Part shown: positions 9,870 through 17,391 of the stretch, piece by piece
Layout: each line of letters opens with the position of its first letter
Numbering within the stretch: the stretch's first letter is position 1
NCBI GenBank assembly: GCA_002294185.1
Contig: DBFD01000073.1
Coordinates: 1 to 64,000 of the forward strand
Direction: 5' to 3'
Length of the DNA stretch: 64,000 nt
Origin: Paracoccus sp. UBA889
GTDB lineage: Bacteria; Pseudomonadota; Alphaproteobacteria; Rhodobacterales; Rhodobacteraceae
Position numbers and translations under genes: made by a program
Notes under the pieces: model-generated
What the model saw: the letters and a program-made list of their open reading frames with translations, nothing else
Database searches by the model: none
Told to the model about the DNA's origin: nothing

Positions 9870-10562
9870 TCAGGCGGCCTTGCGGCGGAACATCGCGAGG
9901 CCGCCGGCCGCGCCGAACAACAGCAGGCCGGAAGCCGGCAGCGGCACCGGCGACAGGGCCTGCTGGTCGATATAATCGCCGCTGACATTGATCGAATAGC
10001 GCCGTGTGCCCGCGTGATCCTCGCGGAGAACCTGAAGATAGTTCATGCCGGCGTCGATGGGGCCCAGTTCCAGGGCCAGCGTCTTCATGTTCCTGTTCTT
10101 GCCGGGAGAGGTCAGGCCACCCAGGAATTTTCCGTTCAGCCAGACATAGGCGCCATTATTGACCGAGATCGAGGCCATGGCATTGGCAATGCCGCCGAGG
10201 CCCGCGTCCAGCGTATAGATGATCGCGGTTTCGGTATTCTTGCGCCAATGCTTGCGGATGCTGACCGGGTTTCTCGTCCAGGTGCCACCGGGATTCAACG
10301 GGTCGGTCAGCCAATTGCCAAGCGTTGCCTGCGCAGAGGACAAATCCGGCTCCGACGTGACCGTGAAATCGCTGGCGGGCCGTTTGCCCGGCCTGGGAAA
10401 CATGAAGCTGCCCGCGTAGGGATTGGTGCCATCCAGCGCACGCCCGATGCTGTTATTGTAGTAGGCCGTGTTCGAATTGTCGATCAGGGTGGCGGCCTGG
10501 ATCGTGGCGGCAAAGGTCGTCGAGGCGGCGAACACCGCCGCAATCAATCCGGAAAACTTCAT
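9870..10562 (-). CDS. Secreted VPLPA-CTERM sorting-domain protein, antisense within the spc operon
   Basis: The 230-residue protein has a Sec signal peptide (about residues 1-23) and a C-terminal sorting tail. The tail consists of VPLPASG at 206-212, then a hydrophobic helix (LLLFGAAGGLAMF) and a terminal RRK cluster. This is the tripartite VPLPA/PEP-CTERM architecture that, in other bacteria, directs proteins to an exosortase for surface or matrix attachment. The middle has no name I recognise. Residues 134-150 (VNNGAYVWLNGKFLGGL) resemble a strand-loop seen in galactose-binding-like beta-sandwich domains, which is only a suggestion. GAGGA sits 6 bases before the ATG on the minus strand. It is transcribed against the ribosomal genes, and no exosortase is in the window. 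Confidence 0.85.
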   Translation of the reverse strand: MKFSGLIAAVFAASTTFAATIQAATLIDNSNTAYYNNSIGRALDGTNPYAGSFMFPRPGKRPASDFTVTSEPDLSSAQATLGNWLTDPLNPGGTWTRNPVSIRKHWRKNTETAIIYTLDAGLGGIANAMASISVNNGAYVWLNGKFLGGLTSPGKNRNMKTLALELGPIDAGMNYLQVLREDHAGTRRYSINVSGDYIDQQALSPVPLPASGLLLFGAAGGLAMFRRKAA

Positions 10563-10975
10563 AAAATCCTCGATTCATTCTGTCGAAGTTACTCGTGAAT
10601 GCGTGTTGTTTGGCGCGAATTATCTGTCCCGTCAATTGTCTTTTTGATAATTTTGTTTTTTGTCGCAGGGACTTGCATGTCAAAGAATACATCCAGAAGA
10701 AGTAGTGCATCGGCGGAAATTCACGCGGCAGTTGAAGTCTGATGGCTTTGGTATCGTGGCGCGGTGCGGGGCTTGCGTGCGCCCTCTGGCGGCTCGGGCG
10801 TGGCCATCGTCAGCGGTTCGGGTGGGCATTCGGCGGCATCGGCGGGCTGGACGAAAAGCGCGATCGCGGTTGGGGGTCCGAGATGCGCATGCATGGCCGA
10901 GACCGGATGAATGGAAATTGATCCGAATGGCGGGGGATGTCGCGCGATCAAAACACAAGCGGTTGCGCCAGCGAC
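10563..10975. other. Gene-free spacer between the VPLPA gene and the rplO promoter
   Basis: I see no credible gene here on either strand; the open frames that exist lack family resemblance and ribosome-binding sites. The part next to the VPLPA gene (about 10563-10690) is clearly richer in A and T than its surroundings (runs such as TTTTTGATAATTTTGTTTTTT). It should hold that gene's promoter, although no clean -35/-10 pair stands out. Confidence 0.6.
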
Positions 10976-11004
10976 TTGACCGCGGCCTGTAGCTTCTGTA
11001 TCAG
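10976..11004 (+). promoter_or_regulatory. Candidate sigma70 promoter for rplO-secY-adk
   Basis: TTGACC (10976-10981) and TATCAG (10999-11004) are separated by 17 bases. The predicted start near 11011 lies about 90 bases before rplO. A promoter is needed here because the terminator after rpmD and the antisense gene separate rplO from upstream transcription. Confidence 0.6.
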
Positions 11005-11099
11005 CCCGCGGTGCACAAGAGCACATTGATTCACCAGCCAAGACATGCCGTGGCCGTCCTGTTTCGCTTCGGGGATGAGTCCGGCGAAGGAGAAGCGAC

Positions 11100-11576
11100 A
11101 TGAAACTGCACGAAATTCGCGACAATGACGGCGCGAACCGCAAGAAGAAGCGCGTTGCGCGCGGGCCCGGCTCTGGCAAGGGCAAGACCGCCGGCCGCGG
11201 TATCAAGGGCCAGAAATCGCGCTCGGGCGTGGCCCTGAACGGATACGAGGGCGGCCAGATGCCGCTGTATCGCCGGTTGCCCAAGCGTGGCTTTACCAAG
11301 CCGAATGCCAAGAGCTTCGCGGTCATCAATCTGGGCCAGCTTCAGGGCTTTGTCGATGCGGGCAAGCTGGACACGAAGGCCGAGGTGACCGAGGAGTCGC
11401 TGGTCGCCTCCGGCATCGTGCGCCGAAAGCTGGACGGCGTCCGCCTGCTGGCCAAGGGCGAACTGAAGGCGGCGCTGAACATCACCGTCACCGGCGCGTC
11501 GAAAGCGGCCGTCGAGGCGGTCGAGAAGGCGGGCGGCAAGGTGACCTTGCCGGCGGCCCCGGCGGCTGCGGAATAA
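11100..11576 (+). CDS. rplO: 50S ribosomal protein L15
   Basis: L15 is a late 50S assembly protein. The 158-residue product has the Gly/Arg-rich N-terminus ([22 protein letters not shown]) and the [17 protein letters not shown] block. The GAAGGAGAAGCGAC before the ATG holds a good Shine-Dalgarno. It heads a secondary unit with secY and adk. Confidence 0.98.
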   Translation: MKLHEIRDNDGANRKKKRVARGPGSGKGKTAGRGIKGQKSRSGVALNGYEGGQMPLYRRLPKRGFTKPNAKSFAVINLGQLQGFVDAGKLDTKAEVTEESLVASGIVRRKLDGVRLLAKGELKAALNITVTGASKAAVEAVEKAGGKVTLPAAPAAAE

Positions 11577-11626
11577 GCTGTTGAACGGGGCCCGCGCGGC
11601 CCATAGATAGCAATCAGCATTTCCTG

Positions 11627-11660
11627 GCGCCGCCGGTCCCCGGAAACGGGTCGGCGGCGC
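11627..11660 (+). other. Hairpin between rplO and secY
   Basis: GCGCCGCCG (11627-11635) pairs with CGGCGGCGC (11652-11660), and an inner CCCG-GAAA-CGGG stem stacks on it. There is no T run, and secY starts 26 bases later, so it may tune secY translation or transcript stability. Confidence 0.5.
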
Positions 11661-11685
11661 TGTCATGAGACGGGACGGAAAACAC

Positions 11686-13056
11686 ATGGCGTCAGCCGCA
11701 GAACAGATGGCCGCGAACCTCTCCTGGGGGGCACTGGGCAAGGCCACCGAACTTCGCCAGCGCATCTGGTTCACGATCGGCCTGCTGATCATCTATCGTC
11801 TGGGCACCTATATTCCGGTTCCGGGCATTGACGGCTCGGCCCTGCGCAATTTCATGGAACAGGCGCAATCGGGTATCGGCGGCATCCTGTCGATGTTCAC
11901 CGGCGGCGCGCTTGGGCGGATGGGCGTCTTTGCGCTTGGGATCATGCCCTACATCTCGGCCTCGATCATCGTGCAGCTTCTTGCATCGATGGTGCCCTCG
12001 CTGGAACAGTTGAAGAAAGAGGGCGAGCAGGGGCGCAAGAAGATCAATCAGTATACCCGCTATGGCACCGTGCTTCTGGCGCTGTTCCAGGCCTTCGGAC
12101 TTGCGAAAAGCCTTGAGGCCGGCGGTCTGGCGCACGAGCCGGGAATCTTCTTTCAGGCTTCGGTCGTGATCACGCTGGTCGGCGGCACGATGTTCCTGAT
12201 GTGGCTGGGCGAACAGATCACCGCACGCGGTATCGGCAACGGAATTTCGCTGATCATCTTCGTGGGCATCGTCGCCGAGATTCCCGCCGCCTTGGCACGT
12301 TTCTTCGAACAGGGCCGTACCGGGGCGATCTCGACCCCGGTCATCCTGGGCGTCATCGTGATGGTCGTCGCCGTGGTTGCGTTCGTCGTCTTCATGGAAC
12401 GCGCCTTGCGCAAGATCCGCATCCAGTATCCGCGCCGTCAGGTGGGGATGAAGGTCTATGACGGGCAATCCTCGCACCTGCCGATCAAGGTCAACCCCGC
12501 CGGCGTCATCCCGGCCATCTTCGCCAGTTCGCTGCTGCTGCTGCCGGTCACGATCTCGACCTTCTCGGGCAACCAGACCGGGCCGGTCATGTCCACGATC
12601 CTGGCCTATTTCGGACCGGGTCAGCCGCTTTACCTGATCTTCTTCGCGGCGATGATCGTCTTCTTTACCTACTTCTATACCCAGAACGTCAGCTTCAAAT
12701 CCGACGACGTGGCGGACAACCTTAAAAATCAGGGCGGCTTCATTCCCGGCATCCGCCCCGGCAAGCGGACCGAGGAATATCTGGATTACGTGGTCAATCG
12801 CGTGCTGGTGCTCGGCTCGGCCTATCTGGCTGGCGTGGGCCTGCTGCCCGAGATCATCCGTGCGCAATGGTCCGTGCCGTTCTATTTCGGCGGCACCTCG
12901 GTGCTGATCGTGGTTTCTGTCACGATGGACACGATCAACCAGATCCAGAGCCATCTGCTGGCCCACCAATATGAAGGCCTGATTGAGAAATCCCAACTGC
13001 GTGGTAAACGCAAGCCGGGGACGGCGAAGCCGCGGCGCACGCCGTCGCGTCGCTGA
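11686..13056 (+). CDS. secY: Protein translocase subunit SecY
   Basis: SecY is the channel subunit of the Sec translocon in the inner membrane. The 456-residue protein shows about ten membrane segments, beginning with FTIGLLIIYRLGTYIPVPGI. It also has the plug-region GGALGRMGVFALGIMPYISASI and the cytoplasmic loop motif RTEEYLDYV. The ATG at 11686 is preferred to 11665 because the protein then starts at MASAAEQMAANL as in relatives. It lies between rplO and adk, the usual order. Confidence 0.98.
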   Translation: MASAAEQMAANLSWGALGKATELRQRIWFTIGLLIIYRLGTYIPVPGIDGSALRNFMEQAQSGIGGILSMFTGGALGRMGVFALGIMPYISASIIVQLLASMVPSLEQLKKEGEQGRKKINQYTRYGTVLLALFQAFGLAKSLEAGGLAHEPGIFFQASVVITLVGGTMFLMWLGEQITARGIGNGISLIIFVGIVAEIPAALARFFEQGRTGAISTPVILGVIVMVVAVVAFVVFMERALRKIRIQYPRRQVGMKVYDGQSSHLPIKVNPAGVIPAIFASSLLLLPVTISTFSGNQTGPVMSTILAYFGPGQPLYLIFFAAMIVFFTYFYTQNVSFKSDDVADNLKNQGGFIPGIRPGKRTEEYLDYVVNRVLVLGSAYLAGVGLLPEIIRAQWSVPFYFGGTSVLIVVSVTMDTINQIQSHLLAHQYEGLIEKSQLRGKRKPGTAKPRRTPSRR

Positions 13057-13096
13057 GACTGACTGACAAACAGCCAGCCGAGGGGGACGGGCTTTC

Positions 13097-13744
13097 ATGA
13101 CGACGAACATCATTCTTCTGGGGCCGCCCGGCGCCGGCAAGGGCACGCAGGCGCGGCGGCTGGTCGAGGGGCGGGGCATGATACAACTGTCCACCGGCGA
13201 CATGCTGCGCGAGGCCCGGACCTCGGGCACCGGGATGGGGCAGCGCGTGGCCGAGGTCATGGATCGTGGCGAACTGGTCACCGACGAAATCGTGATCGGC
13301 CTGATCCGCGAGAAGCTGTCCGAGGCCGGAACCGGCTTCATCTTCGACGGTTTTCCCCGGACATTGGCGCAGGCAGATGCTTTGGGCGATCTGCTGGAAG
13401 AAACCGGCATGACGCTGGACAGCGTGATCGAGATGCGCGTTGATGACGAGGCGCTGGTGCGCCGGATCACCGGCCGGTTTACCTGCGGCAATTGTGGCGA
13501 GGTCTATCACGACGACACCAAGCCGACGAAAGAGCCTGGAATCTGCGATGTCTGCGGATCGACCGATCTCAAGCGCCGGGCCGACGACAACGAGGAAAGC
13601 CTGAAGACCCGGCTTCTGGAATATTACAAGAAGACCTCGCCGCTGATCGGCTATTATTACGCGAAGGGCAAGCTGACCCCCGTCGACGGCCTGGCCGATA
13701 TCGATGAGGTTTCGCGCCAGATCGCAGCCGCTTTCGACGTCTGA
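13097..13744 (+). CDS. adk: Adenylate kinase (zinc-lid type)
   Basis: Adk interconverts ATP plus AMP and 2 ADP. The P-loop GPPGAGKGT is at residues 9-17, and [11 protein letters not shown] is the conserved AMP-side motif near residue 83. The lid carries four cysteines (130, 133, 150, 153), the structural zinc site of the long-form enzyme. At 215 aa it has the normal long-form length. AGGGGGACGG precedes the ATG. A hairpin follows the stop. Confidence 0.98.
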   Translation: MTTNIILLGPPGAGKGTQARRLVEGRGMIQLSTGDMLREARTSGTGMGQRVAEVMDRGELVTDEIVIGLIREKLSEAGTGFIFDGFPRTLAQADALGDLLEETGMTLDSVIEMRVDDEALVRRITGRFTCGNCGEVYHDDTKPTKEPGICDVCGSTDLKRRADDNEESLKTRLLEYYKKTSPLIGYYYAKGKLTPVDGLADIDEVSRQIAAAFDV

Positions 13745-13752
13745 GATCGAGC

Positions 13753-13787
13753 CGGGCGGGATGATCCGCCCGTGTCAAGGCTTTTCC
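13753..13787 (+). terminator. Probable terminator after adk
   Basis: CGGGCGG (13753-13759) and CCGCCCG (13766-13772) form a 7-bp stem with a 6-base loop, followed by a moderately T-rich stretch with TTTT at 13782. The T run is not immediate, so efficiency is uncertain. Confidence 0.45.
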
Positions 13788-13798
13788 TTGGCCTGCCC

Positions 13799-13827
13799 TT
13801 GACGGGGCGGGCAACTGCCTTTAGATC
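13799..13827 (+). promoter_or_regulatory. Candidate promoter for the rpsM-rpsK-rpoA-rplQ unit
   Basis: TTGACG (13799-13804) is followed after 17 bases by TAGATC (13822-13827). The -35 is strong and the -10 weak, a common balance in this group. It lies after the adk hairpin and about 130 bases before rpsM. Confidence 0.5.
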
Positions 13828-13847
13828 ACGGCATCTCGCAAGAGAAT

Positions 13848-13910
13848 CACCCGGCAACCGGGTGGACCATAGACCGGCCCGAAGGCTTGGCTTTCGGGCC
13901 TTGTGTTGTG
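13848..13910 (+). promoter_or_regulatory. Two-hairpin leader upstream of rpsM
   Basis: CACCCGG-CAA-CCGGGTG (13848-13864) is a 7-bp stem. GGCCCGAA (13876-13883) with TTCGGGCC (13893-13900) is an 8-bp stem followed by TTGTGTTGTG. The second hairpin resembles a weak terminator, so the pair may attenuate the alpha operon. The S4-binding pseudoknot known from E. coli is not evident. Confidence 0.45.
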
Positions 13911-13957
13911 AAAAAAGGTTCCGGCGCTACGGAATCGCAACTGGAAAAGGAAAACGC

Positions 13958-14326
13958 GTGGCTCGTATCGCTGGCGTCAACATTCCGACGGGGAAGCGTG
14001 TCCCCATCGCCCTGACCTATATCCATGGCATCGGCCCGATGTATGCCGAACAGATCTGCGAAGCCGTCGGCATCGACCGTGCGCGCCGCGTCAACGATCT
14101 TTCTGATGCCGAAGTTCTGCAAATCCGCGAATATATCGACGGCAACCTGACGGTCGAGGGCGATCTGCGCCGCGAGGTGCAGATGAACGTCAAGCGCATG
14201 ATGGACCTGGGGTCGTATCGCGGTCTGCGTCACCGCCGCGGGCTGCCGGTCCGTGGCCAGCGCACCCATACCAATGCCCGCACCCGCAAGGGCCCGGCGA
14301 AGCCGATCGCCGGCAAGAAGAAGTAG
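13958..14326 (+). CDS. rpsM: 30S ribosomal protein S13 (GTG start)
   Basis: S13 contacts P-site tRNA and S19 in the 30S head. The conserved N-terminus [25 protein letters not shown] begins directly after a GTG at 13958, with AAAAGGA 6 bases upstream. No ATG fits the family start, so GTG is the initiator. The 122-residue protein ends in the basic tail that contains [20 protein letters not shown]. Confidence 0.97.
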   Translation: MARIAGVNIPTGKRVPIALTYIHGIGPMYAEQICEAVGIDRARRVNDLSDAEVLQIREYIDGNLTVEGDLRREVQMNVKRMMDLGSYRGLRHRRGLPVRGQRTHTNARTRKGPAKPIAGKKK

Positions 14327-14337
14327 GGGGACGGACA

Positions 14338-14727
14338 ATGGCACGTGACAAGACCCGCATGAAGCGCAAGGAGCGCAAGAACATCGCCACCGGCGTGGCG
14401 CATGTGAACTCCAGCTTCAACAATACCAAGATCCTGATCTCGGATGTCCAGGGCAACGCGATCGCGTGGTCTTCGGCCGGCACGATGGGCTTCAAGGGGT
14501 CGCGCAAATCAACGCCCTACGCTGCCCAGATGGCTGCCGAGGATGCTGGCCGCAAGGCGCAGGAACACGGCGTGAAGACGCTGGAGGTCGAGGTTCAGGG
14601 ACCCGGTTCGGGACGTGAATCGGCCCTGCGCGCGCTGGCTGCCGTAGGCTTCAATATCACCGCTATCCGCGACGTGACGCCAATCGCCCATAACGGTTGC
14701 CGCCCGCCCAAGCGTCGCCGCGTCTGA
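14338..14727 (+). CDS. rpsK: 30S ribosomal protein S11
   Basis: S11 lines the platform near the E site. The 129-residue protein contains [19 protein letters not shown] and the C-terminal [21 protein letters not shown]. It starts 11 bases after rpsM and is followed by a hairpin before rpoA. rpsD, which follows rpsK in many bacteria, is absent here, as usual for alphaproteobacteria. Confidence 0.99.
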   Translation: MARDKTRMKRKERKNIATGVAHVNSSFNNTKILISDVQGNAIAWSSAGTMGFKGSRKSTPYAAQMAAEDAGRKAQEHGVKTLEVEVQGPGSGRESALRALAAVGFNITAIRDVTPIAHNGCRPPKRRRV

Positions 14728-14745
14728 TCCTGGATCATTAACAAG

Positions 14746-14774
14746 CCGGACCGCGTGTCGATTGCGCGGTCCGG
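14746..14774 (+). other. Hairpin between rpsK and rpoA
   Basis: CCGGACCGCG (14746-14755) is exactly complementary to CGCGGTCCGG (14765-14774) with a 9-base loop. The following sequence has no real T run. It could set the ratio between the ribosomal proteins and RNA polymerase alpha. Confidence 0.55.
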
Positions 14775-14844
14775 ACATTTCGCATTTCACCTCGGGCGTT
14801 TCCGGCCTTGGTCATGGGACGGAAACAAGAATGGAGGCACATCC

Positions 14845-15861
14845 ATGATCCACAAGAATTGGGCCGAACTTATCAAGCCGACACAGCTTGTCGTCAGGCC
14901 GGGCGCCGATGCGACCCGGACAGCGACGCTGGTCGCCGAACCGCTGGAGCGGGGCTTCGGCCTGACGCTGGGCAACGCGCTGCGCCGGGTTCTGCTGTCC
15001 TCGCTGCAGGGCGGCGCGATCACCTCGGTTCAGATCGACAATGTGCTGCATGAATTCAGCAGCGTGGCGGGCGTCCGTGAGGACGTGACCGACATCGTGC
15101 TGAATCTCAAGGGCGTGACGTTGAAGATGGATGTCGAGGGGCCCAAGCGACTGACCCTGGCCGCCAAGGGTCCGGGCGAGGTCAAGGCCGGCGACATTCA
15201 GGAAACGGCCGGCATTACCGTCCTGAACCGCGACCATGTGATTTGTCACCTGGATGACGGCGCGGATCTGAACGTGGAACTGACCGTAGCCACCGGCAAG
15301 GGGTATGTCGCTGCAGACAAGAACCGACCCGAAGACGCGCCCATCGGCCTGATCCCGATCGACGCCATCTTCTCGCCGGTCAAGCGGGTCAGCTACGAAG
15401 TCACGCCCACCCGCGAGGGTCAGGTGCTGGACTATGACAAGCTGACCATGAAGATCGAGACCGACGGCTCGCTGACCCCGGAAGACGCCGTGGCCTATGC
15501 CGCGCGCATCGTTCAGGATCAATTGTCGGTCTTTGTCAATTTCGACGAACCGGAATCGGCCAACCGCCAGGACAACGACGACGGCCTGGAATTCGATCCG
15601 CGCCTGCTGAAGAAGGTGGACGAGTTGGAATTGTCGGTGCGCTCGGCCAACTGCCTGAAGAACGACAACATCGTCTATATCGGCGATCTGATCCAGAAGA
15701 CCGAGGCCGAGATGCTGCGGACGCCGAATTTCGGCCGCAAATCCCTGAACGAGATCAAGGAAGTGCTGTCGGGCATGGGCCTGCATCTGGGCATGGACGT
15801 GGTCGATTGGCCGCCGGAGAACATCGAGGATCTGGCCAAGCGGTTCGACGACCAGTTCTGA
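14845..15861 (+). CDS. rpoA: DNA-directed RNA polymerase subunit alpha
   Basis: The alpha dimer scaffolds polymerase assembly and its C-terminal domain contacts activators and UP elements. The N-terminal domain shows [22 protein letters not shown] (about residues 34-54). The C-terminal domain shows [19 protein letters not shown] and [14 protein letters not shown]. The 338-residue length is normal. The ATG at 14845 is set by GGAGG 7 bases upstream; longer in-frame starts extend into the hairpin. Confidence 0.99.
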   Translation: MIHKNWAELIKPTQLVVRPGADATRTATLVAEPLERGFGLTLGNALRRVLLSSLQGGAITSVQIDNVLHEFSSVAGVREDVTDIVLNLKGVTLKMDVEGPKRLTLAAKGPGEVKAGDIQETAGITVLNRDHVICHLDDGADLNVELTVATGKGYVAADKNRPEDAPIGLIPIDAIFSPVKRVSYEVTPTREGQVLDYDKLTMKIETDGSLTPEDAVAYAARIVQDQLSVFVNFDEPESANRQDNDDGLEFDPRLLKKVDELELSVRSANCLKNDNIVYIGDLIQKTEAEMLRTPNFGRKSLNEIKEVLSGMGLHLGMDVVDWPPENIEDLAKRFDDQF

Positions 15862-15868
15862 GCAAGAG

Positions 15869-15889
15869 GGCGGGGGCACCGTCCCCGCC
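15869..15889 (+). other. Hairpin between rpoA and rplQ
   Basis: GGCGGGG (15869-15875) pairs with CCCCGCC (15883-15889) across a 7-base loop. No T run follows. It is one of several short GC-rich stems between genes of this block. Confidence 0.4.
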
Positions 15890-15971
15890 TGTGACCGGGC
15901 ATCCGCCCCAAGGAGAGCGACCCGCACGCATGGGTTGCCGGACAAAGCAAAACACGCTGTAGGAGAACATC

Positions 15972-16397
15972 ATGCGTCACGCCCGCGGCTATCGCCGCCT
16001 CAACCGTACCCACGAACACCGCAAGGCGCTGTTCGCCAACATGGCTGGCTCGCTGATCGAGCACGAGCAGATCAAGACCACCCTGCCAAAAGCCAAGGAA
16101 CTCCGTCCGATCGTCGAAAAGATGATCACGCTGGCCAAGCGCGGCGACCTTCATGCCCGCCGTCAGGCCGCGGCCCAACTGAAGCAGGACGGCCACGTCG
16201 CCAAGCTGTTCGACGAACTGGGTGCCCGCTACAAGGATCGTCAGGGCGGTTATGTCCGCGTCTTGAAGGCCGGCTTCCGTTACGGCGACATGGCCCCGAT
16301 GGCGATCATCGAACTGGTCGACCGCGACCCGTCGGCCAAAGGTTCGTCTGATCGGGCGCGTCTGGAAGCCGAATCGGCTGTGAGCGACGATCAGTAA
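15972..16397 (+). CDS. rplQ: 50S ribosomal protein L17
   Basis: L17 sits near the tunnel exit. The 141-residue protein begins [17 protein letters not shown] and contains the conserved [19 protein letters not shown] and [25 protein letters not shown]. The TAGGAGAACATC before the ATG gives the Shine-Dalgarno. It is the last gene of the ribosomal block and is closed by a clear terminator. Confidence 0.99.
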   Translation: MRHARGYRRLNRTHEHRKALFANMAGSLIEHEQIKTTLPKAKELRPIVEKMITLAKRGDLHARRQAAAQLKQDGHVAKLFDELGARYKDRQGGYVRVLKAGFRYGDMAPMAIIELVDRDPSAKGSSDRARLEAESAVSDDQ

Positions 16398-16415
16398 AGT
16401 CGCACGATCACCGAA

Positions 16416-16622
16416 TCAGAGACCCCGTTGCCACACCGGCGGCGGGGTATTTTTGTTGCTTTCCGCAGCGTTAAGTCCCGAATGTGGCGCGAGGATGTGA
16501 CATTTTATCGCCGCCCAGGCCTCGTCGAATTCTGCGTGATCCAGATCGCCCCGTTGATAAAGCGCCAGCAATTGCTGGTGAAGCCTGTCGGCCAGAGATG
16601 ACGATTGGCCGTCAAGGCTCAT
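16416..16622 (-). CDS. Small hypothetical protein, divergent from luxR-type gene
   Basis: This 68-residue reading is not a family I recognise. In its favour, GGAG lies 8 bases before the ATG, and residues 8-45 (SSLADRLHQQLLALYQRGDL, then HAEFDEAWAAIKCH) look like amphipathic helices of a real soluble protein. Against it, the last 15 or so codons run through the rplQ terminator on the other strand and read as low-information sequence. If real, it shares an intergenic region with the quorum-sensing regulator. Confidence 0.35.
   Translation of the reverse strand: MSLDGQSSSLADRLHQQLLALYQRGDLDHAEFDEAWAAIKCHILAPHSGLNAAESNKNTPPPVWQRGL
16422..16456 (+). terminator. Intrinsic terminator after rplQ
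   Basis: ACCCCGTTGCC (16422-16432) pairs over 11 positions, with two G-U pairs, to GGCGGCGGGGT (16438-16448). The run ATTTTTGTT follows at once. It marks the end of the ribosomal operon. Confidence 0.85.
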
Positions 16623-16683
16623 ACAACCGGCTCCAACGGATTAACGCTATGGCAACTATTCTGCGCCATGACTAGTGTGCACG

Positions 16684-16712
16684 TTGACGTATCGGAAAAC
16701 AATTTGTCTAAA
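16684..16712 (+). promoter_or_regulatory. Candidate promoter of the luxR-type gene (would give a leaderless mRNA)
   Basis: TTGACG (16684-16689) and TCTAAA (16707-16712) are spaced by 17 bases. A start 6-7 bases after the -10 falls on the ATG at 16718, and no Shine-Dalgarno is visible in that gap. An imperfect dyad, ATGGC (16649-16653) with GCCAT (16665-16669), lies just upstream and might be an operator. Confidence 0.45.
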
Positions 16713-16717
16713 AAGCC

Positions 16718-17329
16718 ATGTCATCACGCGCAGACATAAATGCCGCCTTGCGGAAACTGGGCAAGACCGCCCCATCCGGCTATTTTGTCGGACTGCACAT
16801 CCGTTTTGCCGCTCCTCTCATGCAATTTCAGACCTATTCCGATGAATGGTCGGAATTCTATTCCGCCAACGGCTACGCACTGCGTGACCCGACAATCGCC
16901 TGGGGGTTTTCGACGACGGGGGCCTGTCGCTGGTCAAGCCTGCCGATCCCTGATCCCTTCAATATCCTCAAGGACGCGGCCGATCACGGACTGACCTTCG
17001 GGCTGACCCTGTCCTGCGGCCCGATTTCCTCGCGCACGATCGCCAGTTTTGCGCGCGACGACAGAGAATTCATCGATGACGAGATCGCCGAGATCTCGAC
17101 CACCGTACGTCGGCTTCACGAAATCACGGAGCCGCCGGCGAGCCTGACCAAGGCTCAGAAAGAAGCCCTTCGTTGCATCGCGGAGGGCGATCGTCACGCA
17201 GCGGCGGCAGCCAAACTTGGCATTACCGAAAGCGCGTTCAAGGCACGTCTGATCTCGGTCCGCGAAAGATTGAAGGCCCGGACGACTGCCGAGGCGCTGC
17301 AGAGGGCCAAGGAATACCGTCTGTTGTAG
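16718..17329 (+). CDS. LuxR-family autoinducer-binding transcriptional regulator
   Basis: This is a two-domain acyl-homoserine-lactone receptor. Residues 1-130 form the ligand-binding domain with the positions that contact the lactone in TraR/LasR relatives: Trp44, Tyr48, Asp57-Pro58 and Trp72. Residues about 142-203 are a GerE-type helix-turn-helix starting at SLTKAQKEALRCIAEG and ending in EALQRAKEYRLL. At 203 aa it is slightly shorter than most LuxR proteins. It is followed 62 bases later by a luxI-type synthase, so the pair is likely a complete signal-receptor module. No signal-peptide or membrane features are seen. Confidence 0.9.
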   Translation: MSSRADINAALRKLGKTAPSGYFVGLHIRFAAPLMQFQTYSDEWSEFYSANGYALRDPTIAWGFSTTGACRWSSLPIPDPFNILKDAADHGLTFGLTLSCGPISSRTIASFARDDREFIDDEIAEISTTVRRLHEITEPPASLTKAQKEALRCIAEGDRHAAAAAKLGITESAFKARLISVRERLKARTTAEALQRAKEYRLL

Positions 17330-17356
17330 GCGTTTGCCCAGGGGATCCGTGAGGCG

Positions 17357-17373
17357 GTGAGGGGACACCTCAC
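17357..17373 (+). promoter_or_regulatory. Inverted repeat just upstream of the luxI-type gene
   Basis: GTGAGG (17357-17362) and CCTCAC (17368-17373) flank a 5-base spacer. The CAGGAG ribosome-binding site (17379-17384) begins 6 bases after it. It may be a regulator operator or an RNA hairpin that limits access to the ribosome-binding site. Confidence 0.35.
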
Positions 17374-17391
17374 ACCCCAGGAGTACGTAAA

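Noticed and set aside
10660..10992. Open frame of 110 codons in the spacer before rplO
   Set aside because: No start context, no recognisable fold, and Arg-rich composition. I treated the spacer as gene-free.
11692..13491. Long open frame (about 599 codons) antisense to secY and adk
   Set aside because: Composition is that of a reversed GC-rich frame, and secY and adk on the plus strand are certain.
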